13,132 nucleotides of DNA from Alphaproteobacteria bacterium (GTDB taxonomy: Bacteria; Pseudomonadota; Alphaproteobacteria; Micavibrionales; CSBR16-224). Shown piece after piece: positions 1 to 7,677 of this stretch (positions are counted from its first letter, which is position 1; every line of letters starts with the position of its first letter). The position numbers were made by a program, and so were the translations under genes. The notes below the pieces were generated by a model. It was not told the DNA's origin and made no database searches. It worked only from the letters and a program-made list of their open reading frames with translations. Location of the stretch: contig SKHU01000100.1 of the NCBI GenBank assembly GCA_007116755.1, positions 1 to 13,132 of the forward strand. Reading direction: 5' to 3'.

Positions 1-3000
1 CCGTTTCCTCCGAGGTTGTGCTGTTGAAGGATGATGCGCCGTTTCCGGATTATAGGAATTTTACTTTCGGTCTGGCGCAGGAGGATTACACACCGCAGCG
101 CTATCCGTTGCCGCAGGGGCGTACAGATGAAAACGGTGCGGCGAGCATTAAAATTTCGATTGCCGGCGGCGATTTTGCCGATTTGAACGTGCCGCTCAAG
201 GCGCGCATTCGCACAAGCGTTTTTGAGAAAGGCGGCCGTGCGGTTTCTGCTGTTGTTGAACGTCCGTTCCGTCACCGCCAGACTTATCTGGGGCTGCGCG
301 AGGCCGGTACGTCCGATAGCGGGCAACGGCAGTTTGAAATCGTCGCGCTGGGGGCGGATGGCAAGGAACGGACGCTGGACGGTGTCGAGGTAACGTTCGT
401 CCGCGAAAATTATTATTACAACTGGTTCAGCAATCATCAGGGCTGGCAGTTCCGCCGCCAGTATTTCGATGAAGCGCTGGAGCGCAATATTGTCTCCGTC
501 ACAGAAGGGGAGCGCATCACTGTCGAAGCGCCGGAAATGAATCGCTGGTGGCCGCATCGGGTTGAAATCGTGCATTCCGCAACGGGCGCGGCGGCAAGTC
601 TGCGGATCGACAGCTATTGGGGCGAGCGCGACGAGGATACACCCGATACGGTGACACTGGCAGCTAAATCCGGCACGGTCGCTGCCGGTCGCAACGCCGA
701 GATCGCTGTCAAACCGCCTTACGGCGGTGAGGTGCTGGTGACGGTCGTCAATGATAAGCTGTTATACAGCCGCAATCTGCGCATGGAAGAAGACGGGGCG
801 ACAATTTCCGTTCCGGTGACGGAAGAGTGGGGGCCGGGCGCGTATGTGCTGGTCAGCGTTATCCGTCCCGCAGCGGAGGCGGCCGGACGCCATGACGGCA
901 CGCGCGCCGTCGGCGTGGCATGGATTGCCGTTGACCGGGAGAATAAAAAACTCGATGTTTCTTTCGATATTCCGGATACGGTACGGCCGCGCGGCGTATT
1001 CGAAGTTCCGGTTTCCGTTGCGGGGCTGGCGCAGGGGGAAAAGGCATATCTGACCGTGGCAGCCGTCGATGAAGGCGTATTGCGTCTGACGGATTTCAAA
1101 ACGCCCGATCCGTTCGGTTTTTATTCCGGCCAGCGCAGACTCGGCGCGGCGATGCGGGATATTTACGGGCAGCTTTTGAAAGGGGCGGAAGGACATATCG
1201 GGAAAATACGCTCCGGCGGTGCGGCACAGCGCGAGCGCAGCGCGGCGGATGATGCGTTCCGTCCCGAAACCTATATTGAAACCGTGGCGCTGTTTTCCGG
1301 TATCATTGCGCCGGATGAAAACGGACAGGCGCGGATTCTGCTGGATATTCCCGATTTTGACGGGCGGTTGCGGCTGATGGCGGTTGCCTATTCCGCCGAT
1401 AAAACCGGCAGCGGCGAGGCCGATCTGACGGTGCGCGATCCGGTGATCGTGCAGGCCTCCCTGCCGCGTTTTCTTGCGCCGGAAGACGAAACAATATTAA
1501 GTTTGCGCTTGCACAATCTTGACGGCGCGGCCGGAGAGTACCGCTTGTCCCTGAATGTCGAAGGGCTGGAACTGGCTGCTGCCGATGCGCGCCAGCGCCT
1601 GTATTTTGCCGAGGGAGAGGAAAAAAATCTGTCTCTGCCGCTGCGCGCCTTGCCGCGCACGGGCACGGCAGAATTGAAATTGTCGCTGGACGGGCCGGGA
1701 GATTTTTCTGTGCGAAAAAACTGGCGTTTTGCGGTGCGTCCGTACCAGATTTTACAAACACAGTCGTTACAGGCGCGTATTTCGCCGGGGGAAAGTTATA
1801 AATCTCCCGAAATCGGCGAGGCGTACTGGCCCGGAACTGTCACGGCTTCTGCCGTGGCCGCGCCGCGCAATATGCCGAATATCTCTGTGCTTGTGGATAA
1901 TCTGATGCGCTATGCCTATGGCTGTACGGAGCAACTGGTCAGCACATCTCTGCCGCTGATGCATTTTGATACGCTGCATGAAAAATGGGGGCTGCGCCTT
2001 CGGGATGATAGCGATCTGATCAAAATTCGTGCGGCGGCAAGCGTGGATCGTGTGATGAACAATATGCGCAACAACGGAAATTTCGGCTATTGGCGCGCGC
2101 AGGATGAAGGCAGCCTCTGGCTCAGCAGTTTTGCCTCGGAATATCTGCTTGAGGCGCGCGAATTGGGATACGGCGTTCCCGATTCCGTGATGGCGACGGC
2201 GCTCGGCTATCTCAAGCGGCGGACGCAAAACCCCGATGCTGCGCCGGAAAATCTGGCTGCGGTCTCTTATGCGCTGTATGTGCTGGCCAAGGCAGGCGAA
2301 ATCGATGCGGGGCAGTTGCGTTACTTTTATGACAGCCATGCGGAAAATCTGCAGACCAACTGGGCGCTGGCGATGATCGGCGCGGCGCTGTCCCGTTTCG
2401 GCGAAACGGAGCGGGCAGAGGCGGCGTTTGCGAAAGCGCTGACCCGTGTGGAAGAAGACAAGCCTGCGCAATACTGGTATTTCGGATCGCAACTGCGTAA
2501 CAAGGCGGTCTTGCTGGCGCTGCTGGCGGAAAATGACGGGCTGTCCGAAAAAACGGATGATCTGTTCGACCGCCTGATTGCCGCCTATGACGGGCAGCGT
2601 TATCTCAGCACGCAGGAACAGTTATGGCTGACACGTGCGGCCATGCATATGACGCCGGAGCAATCGGAGAAAATTGCGTTCACTTTTGCGCCGCCGCCGC
2701 AGATGGTACAGACGGAAGCGCCGCATAATATCCGGCTGGCGGAGAATGCCGACGGGGTGCGGAGTTTCACGCTGGACAATACCGGTGATGCAACCATCTA
2801 TCTGCGGCTGGGGATTCTGGCCGCGCCGCGCGCGGTTTTGCCTGCCGAAGAAGCAGGGTTCAGAGTGACGCGGCGCTATTATCATATGGACGGTACGCCC
2901 GCGCTGGAAGATGGCCGCATCGGGAAAAACACGCTGCTGGTCGCGGTGATTGAAGGGCGCAGTGGGCAGCACCAGAATCGCAGCGGTGAAAATCTGCTGA

Positions 3001-3317
3001 TTGATATGCTGCCGGCGGGATTTGAACTGGAAAATGCCGATCTGGCCGGCGGGACGGGAACGGATGAACTCGGCTGGCTGCTGCGCGGGCATGAGATAAC
3101 CGAACTTGTCCATACGGAATTGCGTGACGACCGTTATGTCGCCGCTTTCCGTGGCGGCGAGGGAACAGAGTTCCGCGCCGCCTATCTCGTGCGCGCGGTT
3201 ACGCCCGGTGTTTATGCGCATCCGGGTGTATATGTCGAGGATATGTACCATCCCGGCCTTTACGGGCGCGGCGAATCCGGAACGGTGACGGTGACCGATG
3301 ACGGCGCTGCGGAATAG
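1..3317 (+). CDS. Bacterial alpha-2-macroglobulin family protein (YfhM-like), 5'-truncated by window edge
   Basis: This is the C-terminal ~1100 residues of a bacterial alpha-2-macroglobulin, a periplasmic protease trap. The frame is open to the window edge (first whole codon at position 3), so the GTG at 18 is not the true start. E. coli YfhM is about 1650 residues, so roughly 500 are missing here, including any lipoprotein signal. Visible landmarks are: the conserved block VAAVDEGVLRLTDFKTPDPFG (from 1056) followed by GQRRLG and IYGQLLKG; an Arg/Lys-rich segment at about 1195-1260 that is a plausible bait region; the block FRPETYIETVALFSG after it; and an intact thioester motif GCTEQ, with CTEQ encoded at 1923-1934, which should form the Cys-Gln thioester that captures attacking proteases. 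A helical thioester domain follows (NGNFGYWRAQDEGSLWLSSF), then a C-terminal beta-rich domain. It ends inside pbpC with a 20-nt overlap, the partner expected for this family. Family confidence is high; the protease target is unknown. Confidence 0.93.
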   Translation, partial: VSSEVVLLKDDAPFPDYRNFTFGLAQEDYTPQRYPLPQGRTDENGAASIKISIAGGDFADLNVPLKARIRTSVFEKGGRAVSAVVERPFRHRQTYLGLREAGTSDSGQRQFEIVALGADGKERTLDGVEVTFVRENYYYNWFSNHQGWQFRRQYFDEALERNIVSVTEGERITVEAPEMNRWWPHRVEIVHSATGAAASLRIDSYWGERDEDTPDTVTLAAKSGTVAAGRNAEIAVKPPYGGEVLVTVVNDKLLYSRNLRMEEDGATISVPVTEEWGPGAYVLVSVIRPAAEAAGRHDGTRAVGVAWIAVDRENKKLDVSFDIPDTVRPRGVFEVPVSVAGLAQGEKAYLTVAAVDEGVLRLTDFKTPDPFGFYSGQRRLGAAMRDIYGQLLKGAEGHIGKIRSGGAAQRERSAADDAFRPETYIETVALFSGIIAPDENGQARILLDIPDFDGRLRLMAVAYSADKTGSGEADLTVRDPVIVQASLPRFLAPEDETILSLRLHNLDGAAGEYRLSLNVEGLELAAADARQRLYFAEGEEKNLSLPLRALPRTGTAELKLSLDGPGDFSVRKNWRFAVRPYQILQTQSLQARISPGESYKSPEIGEAYWPGTVTASAVAAPRNMPNISVLVDNLMRYAYGCTEQLVSTSLPLMHFDTLHEKWGLRLRDDSDLIKIRAAASVDRVMNNMRNNGNFGYWRAQDEGSLWLSSFASEYLLEARELGYGVPDSVMATALGYLKRRTQNPDAAPENLAAVSYALYVLAKAGEIDAGQLRYFYDSHAENLQTNWALAMIGAALSRFGETERAEAAFAKALTRVEEDKPAQYWYFGSQLRNKAVLLALLAENDGLSEKTDDLFDRLIAAYDGQRYLSTQEQLWLTRAAMHMTPEQSEKIAFTFAPPPQMVQTEAPHNIRLAENADGVRSFTLDNTGDATIYLRLGILAAPRAVLPAEEAGFRVTRRYYHMDGTPALEDGRIGKNTLLVAVIEGRSGQHQNRSGENLLIDMLPAGFELENADLAGGTGTDELGWLLRGHEITELVHTELRDDRYVAAFRGGEGTEFRAAYLVRAVTPGVYAHPGVYVEDMYHPGLYGRGESGTVTVTDDGAAE

Positions 3318-5376
3318 AAAGCTTTTTATTGCAGCGGCGGTTGCTGCTGTTTTCATTGTGCTGTCCGTTGCAGCGCTGCCTGTTCTTGACCGGCTTTCCC
3401 CGCCCGATCTTTCCCGTTACCATGACACGTCCCCTGTTGTGCTGGACCGGAACGGCGAAATTCTGCGCGCCTTCACTGTGGAGGACGGAATCTGGCGACT
3501 GCCTGTCGCCTACGGGGATGTGGCGGAAAATTACATTAAACAACTCGTCGCGTTTGAGGATAAGCGCTATTGGACGCATGGCGGCGTTGATCCTTTGGCG
3601 CTGTCGCGTGCCGTATTTCAGGCGGCGGCAGGGCGGCGCATCGTATCGGGTGGCTCGACGCTGACCATGCAGACGGCGCGGCTGCTGGAACCGCGTCCGC
3701 GTACAATTCCCTCAAAACTGATCGAAATTTTCCGCGCCGTGCAACTGGAGCGCCGTCACAGCAAGGAAGAGATTTTGCAAATCTATCTGACGCTCGCGCC
3801 GTTCGGCGGAAATCTGGAAGGCGTGCGGGCCGCTTCGCTGGCCTATTTCGGAAAAGAGCCGCAGGCATTGACACCTGCGGAAGCGGCGCTGTTTGTCGCC
3901 TTGCCGCAATCGCCGACGGTGCGGCGTCCCGATCTGTATCCCGAACGTGCCCGCGCGGCGCGCAACCGCGTATTGCAGCGCGTGCTGCCGGAAGATATCG
4001 CACGCGAGGCTCTGGGCGATCCCGTACCGCAACGGCGCAATGCCCTGCCGTTCCACGCGCCGCATCTGGCGCAGCGCCTTGTGACAGAAGACAGGGGCAC
4101 GGAGAAAGCCCATTTCACCTATATCGACCGCAGCCTGCAATCTGCACTGGAAACGCTGGTTGAAAATTTTGCGGCACAACTGCCTGCGCAGGTCAGTGCG
4201 GCGGTTCTGGTCACGGAAAACGAGAGCGGCCGTGTTACCGCTTATATCGGCAGCGCCGGATTTTTTGACGAGCGGCGCAGCGGTCAAGTTGATGCAGTCA
4301 CGGCGCTGCGTTCGCCCGGATCGGCGCTGAAACCGTTTATTTACGGCATTGCCTTTCAGGACAGAATCGCGCATCCGTCCACGATGGTTTATGACGGGCC
4401 GTCTTTGTTCGGCAGCTGGGCACCGCGCAATTTCATGCGCGAATTTACAGGAGATGTGACAGTTGCCGAAGCCCTGCAGGAATCACTGAACGTTCCCGCC
4501 GTCAAGCTGCTGGACGGAATCGGTCCGGCGCGTTTTGCCGCGATTCTGGAACAGGCGGGTGCGCCGCTGGTTTTTCCCGGTAGTGCGGAATTGCCGTCTT
4601 TGCCTGTTGCTCTCGGCGGGGCGGGAATACGGCTGGAATCGCTGGCACTGCTTTATACAGCGGTGGCGCGCGGCGGGGATGTGCGGAGAATATCCTATCG
4701 GCGCGGGGAAGAGGGTACAGAAGCGCGTCCGTTTCTGTCGGAAGAGGCGGCAGGATGGCTGACACAGATACTCGCAGGAATTGAACGTCCTGCCGGATTC
4801 CTGCCCGAGAGTTTTTCAGCAAGCCGTATCGCGTTTAAAACCGGAACCTCATACGGTTTCCGTGACGCGCTGTCGGTCGGGTTTTCAGCTGCGCATACGG
4901 CTGCGATCTGGGTCGGACGGCCGGACGGCGCACCGCATGAGGATTTTATCGGGCTGGATACGGCCGGGCTGATGCTGAAAGTTTTTGACCGGTTGCGCGA
5001 CGGCGGATTTGAAGATGAAAGCAGCGGATTGAAAATGCGCGGTTACGGTGATGCGCCGGCCGCGCTCAGGCGTTATCCTATGCCGTCGTTGCTATCGCCT
5101 GCGGCAGTAGCGGGCGGAGAAAATTTCCGCATCCTGTTTCCGCCGCAAAATGCAATGCTGTCCGTGGATCAAAGCGGCGGCGGATATAATCCGGTTATTC
5201 TGGAGGCCGGAGCGGGGCGGAGGCCTTTGACATGGATGGTCAACGGACGGCCGCAGGGCATCAGCCGTCTGGAAAGCCGCTTCGCATGGCATCCGCACGA
5301 GCCGGGAGCCTACCGTATTACGGCGATTGATGCGACAGGCGCGCATGACAGCGTAGATATCTGGCTTTCGGAATAG
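3298..5376 (+). CDS. pbpC: Penicillin-binding protein 1C (bifunctional glycosyltransferase/transpeptidase)
   Basis: This is a class A penicillin-binding protein that polymerises and crosslinks peptidoglycan on the periplasmic face of the inner membrane. It is complete at 692 residues, somewhat shorter than E. coli PBP1C (~770). Residues ~8-30 are a single membrane anchor. The glycosyltransferase (GT51) domain shows EDKRYWTHGGVD (87-98, catalytic Glu87), GGSTLTMQ (118-125) and the RRHSKEEILQIYL block (from 152). The transpeptidase domain has SALK (Ser342/Lys345), SLN (396-398) and KTG (514-516), so both activities look intact. Residues ~617-690 match the PBP1C-type C-terminal domain (BiPBP_C), which separates it from PBP1A/1B. 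The ATG at 3298 lies inside the end of the alpha-2-macroglobulin gene and no strong Shine-Dalgarno is visible, so translation is probably coupled. The yfhM-pbpC pairing supports a role in wall repair alongside the protease trap. Confidence 0.95.
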   Translation: MTALRNRKLFIAAAVAAVFIVLSVAALPVLDRLSPPDLSRYHDTSPVVLDRNGEILRAFTVEDGIWRLPVAYGDVAENYIKQLVAFEDKRYWTHGGVDPLALSRAVFQAAAGRRIVSGGSTLTMQTARLLEPRPRTIPSKLIEIFRAVQLERRHSKEEILQIYLTLAPFGGNLEGVRAASLAYFGKEPQALTPAEAALFVALPQSPTVRRPDLYPERARAARNRVLQRVLPEDIAREALGDPVPQRRNALPFHAPHLAQRLVTEDRGTEKAHFTYIDRSLQSALETLVENFAAQLPAQVSAAVLVTENESGRVTAYIGSAGFFDERRSGQVDAVTALRSPGSALKPFIYGIAFQDRIAHPSTMVYDGPSLFGSWAPRNFMREFTGDVTVAEALQESLNVPAVKLLDGIGPARFAAILEQAGAPLVFPGSAELPSLPVALGGAGIRLESLALLYTAVARGGDVRRISYRRGEEGTEARPFLSEEAAGWLTQILAGIERPAGFLPESFSASRIAFKTGTSYGFRDALSVGFSAAHTAAIWVGRPDGAPHEDFIGLDTAGLMLKVFDRLRDGGFEDESSGLKMRGYGDAPAALRRYPMPSLLSPAAVAGGENFRILFPPQNAMLSVDQSGGGYNPVILEAGAGRRPLTWMVNGRPQGISRLESRFAWHPHEPGAYRITAIDATGAHDSVDIWLSE

Positions 5377-6153
5377 CTAGCGGTTAAACCGGAAACGCGT
5401 TTCGATGTTAAAACGCGGCGGCGGCGGTTCGGCGAATGTGCCGTTTTCGATGAAATGCCGCGTTTGTGAGAGAACCTGCGCATTGCGCATCATGAACGTA
5501 TGTGTTGTCGGCAGAACGAGATGATCTGTCATGCCTTCCAGCTTGGTACGTTCGACCGTAACTTTTCCGTCATCGCTGCCCGGCAGCACCAGAGAAGAGA
5601 GCGGATCGATCGAACGCGTACCTGCAATGATGCCGAGGTCGAAATCCACATCGCCGAACAGATTTGCGATCTGTCGCTGGTCGGTGACAAGCTGTAATCC
5701 CGCAGGGCCGTAAAAATTCTGGAACAGGATGTTGTTTTCAAGAAAATCGGCGACTTCACTGCCCTGATTGGGCGTGCCAAGCATCACAACGCGGCCGAGA
5801 TTTTCAGGGCGGTGGCGGTTTAAAATCGCGCGGATAATCAGCCCGCCCATCGAATGGCCGACAAAATGAATGCGGTGTTCGGATTCTTTTGTAATATCGG
5901 ATATTTCCTCATAGACATTTTCAGCCAGTCTGTCGATGGTGTATTCGCGGGATTTATAGTCAATATTGATGACGCGATAGCCGTGTTGTGCAAAATAATC
6001 CTCCATGCGCTGCATGGCGCGGCTGGTCCGCGTAATGCCGTGCAGCAGAACGACGTAATCCTGATATACTGTCGCATCTGCCTGTTCCGCGACGGCGGGA
6101 CGCGGCATCAGAACAACAGCAAGGGCAAGAACGGCAGCTGCTAAAAATTTCAT
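5377..6153 (-). CDS. Secreted alpha/beta-hydrolase (lipase/esterase, PGAP1/triacylglycerol-lipase-like)
   Basis: This is a 258-residue alpha/beta-hydrolase. A Sec signal peptide is visible (MKF, hydrophobic LAAAVLALAVVLM, then AVA before Glu23), so the mature enzyme should be periplasmic or secreted. YVVLLHGITR (33-42) is the oxyanion-side HG motif. GHSMGG (99-104) carries the nucleophile Ser101. LGTPNQGSE follows at 125-133, as in lipases. Asp194 or Asp195 in PGSDDGKVTV and His218 in PTTHTF complete a likely triad. After the hydrolase fold there is a short tail with four prolines (AEPPPPRF) and an aromatic/Arg end. The ATG at 6153 is preceded by AAGGA four bases away and GGAGG eleven bases away. 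The gene converges on pbpC with no intergenic base and is divergent from lplT-aas. The substrate is not determined; a phospholipase or lysolipid-generating role is an inference from the neighbours, and a polyester or triglyceride substrate is equally possible. Confidence 0.88.
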   Translation of the reverse strand: MKFLAAAVLALAVVLMPRPAVAEQADATVYQDYVVLLHGITRTSRAMQRMEDYFAQHGYRVINIDYKSREYTIDRLAENVYEEISDITKESEHRIHFVGHSMGGLIIRAILNRHRPENLGRVVMLGTPNQGSEVADFLENNILFQNFYGPAGLQLVTDQRQIANLFGDVDFDLGIIAGTRSIDPLSSLVLPGSDDGKVTVERTKLEGMTDHLVLPTTHTFMMRNAQVLSQTRHFIENGTFAEPPPPRFNIETRFRFNR

Positions 6154-6180
6154 TTCTTCCTTATCCTCCGGCTATGTTCC

Positions 6181-6213
6181 ATTATATCACAAAATATTTT
6201 AAGGAAGGGTCAA
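6181..6213 (-). promoter_or_regulatory. Putative extended -10 promoter for the lipase gene
   Basis: Read on the minus strand, 6189-6181 is TGATATAAT, a perfect extended -10 (TGn followed by TATAAT). A TTGACC resembling a -35 lies at 6213-6208, but the spacer is 21 bp, longer than the usual 17, so the extended -10 would do most of the work. Transcription would begin near 6174, giving a leader of about 20 nt that includes the lipase ribosome-binding site. It is predicted by eye only. Confidence 0.5.
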
Positions 6214-6228
6214 GCGCGGGGAAAAAGG

Positions 6229-6274
6229 CGGGAATAAAGATAGAAATCATTGAAAAAAAATGCCATGATTCCCG
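6229..6274. repeat. Overlapping inverted repeats upstream of lplT
   Basis: CGGGAAT at 6229-6235 and ATTCCCG at 6268-6274 form a perfect 7-bp inverted repeat with a 32-bp spacer. Inside it, AATCAT (6245-6250) and ATGATT (6265-6270) form a 6-bp inverted repeat with a 14-bp spacer. The right arms share bases 6268-6270, so as RNA the two hairpins would be mutually exclusive; as DNA either could be an operator. Arms this short can arise by chance. Confidence 0.3.
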
Positions 6275-6315
6275 GACAGGTTAAATATTCAAACAGCGCA
6301 TTCAGGGCATAAACC

Positions 6316-7677
6316 ATGGCAGAATCACAGTCGCAGTTTTTTCTGTTCAGAACGCGGCGTTTTACGCCGTTGTTTATGACGCAGTTCCTCGGCGCATTCA
6401 ATGACAACGTGTTCCGCAATGCGCTGGTGATTCTGATTACCTATTTTGCCGCCGAACGGCTGGCGGTCGATCCGCGGATTCTGGTGACGGCGGCGGCGGG
6501 TATATTTATGCTGCCGTTTTTTCTGTTTTCCGCCGTGGCGGGGCAGATTGTCGATGCGCATGAAAAATCCGCCTATATCCGCCGGTTGAAAATGATCGAA
6601 ATCGGGCTGATGCTGCTGGCGGCGTTGGGATTTTATCTTGAAAACGTCACGCTGTTGATGACGGTGCTGTTCCTGCTGGGAACGCAATCGGCGTTTTTCG
6701 GTCCCGTCAAATACAGCGTGCTGCCTGATCTGTTGAAGGAAAAGGAGCTGATCGGCGGTAATGCGCTGGTTGGCGCGGGGACGTTTCTGGCGATTTTATT
6801 CGGTACGATTATCGGCGGCATTTTTATTCTGCGCGAAGGCGGCACGGCTTATGTTTCGGCGGTGATTATTCTGATGGCCGTGGTTGGTTATTGGTTCAGC
6901 CGTCATATCCCCGTCACCAAAACCGCCGATCCGGGTCTGAAAATCAATTTTAATTTTATCACCGAAACATGGCGGATTGTTGCATTTGCCATGCAGAAAA
7001 AAGACGTGTTTTTATCGATGATCGGCATTGCGTGGTTCTGGCTGGTAGGGTTTGTGTTTCTCTCGCAGTTTCCCGTTTACGGCAAGGATGTCATCGGCGG
7101 CGATGAAATGGTCGTGACGATGTTTCTGACAACTTTTTCCATCGGTATCGGTTTGGGGTCGCTGCTGTGCAACAAGCTGTTGAAAGGGGAGGTCAGCAGC
7201 GTTTATGTGCCGCTGGGCGCATTCGGCATTTCGGCTTCCATTCTGGTGCTGTGGCTGGTCAGCCCCGCACCTGCCGATCCTGATGCCGAACTGATCGGGC
7301 TGGCGGAGTTTTTCCGTGATCCGCAGCACTGGGCGGTATTGGCGGCGAAATTGTCGGTCGCCGTTTTCGGCGGCCTTTATATCGTGCCGCTTTATGCGAT
7401 CGTGCAGAGCCGCGCCGATCCGGCACACCGTTCCCGCACGATTGCCGCGAATAACATTATCAACGCGCTGTTTATGGTGGCCAGTTCCGTTATGGCAATG
7501 GGGATGCTGGCGATGGAAATGCGTGTGGTTGATATTTTTCTAACGGTGGGTATTGTCAATATTCTGGTCGGTTTTCTGGTGCGCCGCATCGTGCGCGAAC
7601 GCCGCGCGGCGAATGCGGAAAAAGCTGCGGCGCTTGCCAAGAAAACCGTCAAAACAGGTAAAGGAGGATCGTCATGA
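6316..7677 (+). CDS. lplT: LplT-like lysophospholipid transporter (MFS family)
   Basis: This is a 453-residue polytopic protein of the major facilitator superfamily that most resembles LplT, the flippase moving lysophospholipids to the inner leaflet for re-acylation by Aas. The N-terminus shows the conserved MTQFLGAFNDNVFRNAL stretch (GAFNDN at 26-31). GPVKYSVLPDLL (129-140) corresponds to the SPAKYGILGEL region of E. coli LplT, followed by the small-residue helix with LFGTIIGGIF. GGLYIVPLYAIVQ (352-364) matches the GGFFVVPLNALLQ helix of LplT. About 12 membrane helices are expected. It is longer than E. coli LplT (~397), partly through a basic Ala/Lys/Arg-rich cytoplasmic tail. It overlaps aas by 4 nt (ATGA), and the aas Shine-Dalgarno lies within its last codons. 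In many bacteria this transporter is fused to Aas as one polypeptide; here the two are separate but coupled. The start ATG at 6316 has a weak Shine-Dalgarno. Confidence 0.88.
   Translation: MAESQSQFFLFRTRRFTPLFMTQFLGAFNDNVFRNALVILITYFAAERLAVDPRILVTAAAGIFMLPFFLFSAVAGQIVDAHEKSAYIRRLKMIEIGLMLLAALGFYLENVTLLMTVLFLLGTQSAFFGPVKYSVLPDLLKEKELIGGNALVGAGTFLAILFGTIIGGIFILREGGTAYVSAVIILMAVVGYWFSRHIPVTKTADPGLKINFNFITETWRIVAFAMQKKDVFLSMIGIAWFWLVGFVFLSQFPVYGKDVIGGDEMVVTMFLTTFSIGIGLGSLLCNKLLKGEVSSVYVPLGAFGISASILVLWLVSPAPADPDAELIGLAEFFRDPQHWAVLAAKLSVAVFGGLYIVPLYAIVQSRADPAHRSRTIAANNIINALFMVASSVMAMGMLAMEMRVVDIFLTVGIVNILVGFLVRRIVRERRAANAEKAAALAKKTVKTGKGGSS
7661..7667 (+). promoter_or_regulatory. Strong Shine-Dalgarno for aas inside the end of lplT
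   Basis: AAGGAGG lies within the last codons of lplT, 6 nt before the ATG at 7674 and 9 nt before the second ATG at 7677. Both spacings are usable, so the site supports independent initiation of Aas but does not choose between the two adjacent start codons. Confidence 0.75.

Larger units (their letters stand above)
6154..6315. promoter_or_regulatory. Divergent intergenic promoter region between lipase and lplT operon
   Basis: This 162-bp AT-rich gap is the only sizeable non-coding stretch in the window, and both adjacent units start from it. On the lipase side a good extended -10 is visible. On the lplT side I find no convincing sigma70 -35/-10 pair at proper spacing: TTGAAA at 6250-6255 is a fair -35, but nothing -10-like lies 16-18 bp further on, and TTAAAT at 6281-6286 has no partner. 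The lplT Shine-Dalgarno is weak (CAGGG around 6303-6307). An A8 tract (6253-6260) and inverted repeats occupy the lplT-proximal half. Confidence 0.7.

Noticed and set aside
18..20. GTG at 18 as the start of the alpha-2-macroglobulin gene
   Set aside because: The same frame is open back to the first whole codon of the window (reading V-S-S-E-V before it), and ~500 family residues are missing, so the gene starts upstream of the window.
1767..2492. Long minus-strand open frame (241 residues) inside the alpha-2-macroglobulin gene
   Set aside because: Its product is rich in Arg, His, Gln and Ile with no family features, and the plus strand is a well-conserved protein through the thioester domain. 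It is a shadow of GC-rich codon use.
3712..4374. Minus-strand open frame (220 residues) inside pbpC
   Set aside because: It lies opposite the conserved glycosyltransferase and transpeptidase motifs of PBP1C and has a biased Arg/Gln/Cys composition; no domain is recognisable.
5379..5393. Possible terminator hairpin CGGT-TAA-ACCG after pbpC
   Set aside because: The stem is only 4-5 bp, has no following U-tract on either strand and lies inside the coding end of the lipase gene.
6250..6287. sigma70 promoter for lplT from TTGAAA and TAAATA
   Set aside because: The spacer would be about 26 bp, too long for sigma70, and nothing -10-like lies at 16-18 bp from TTGAAA.
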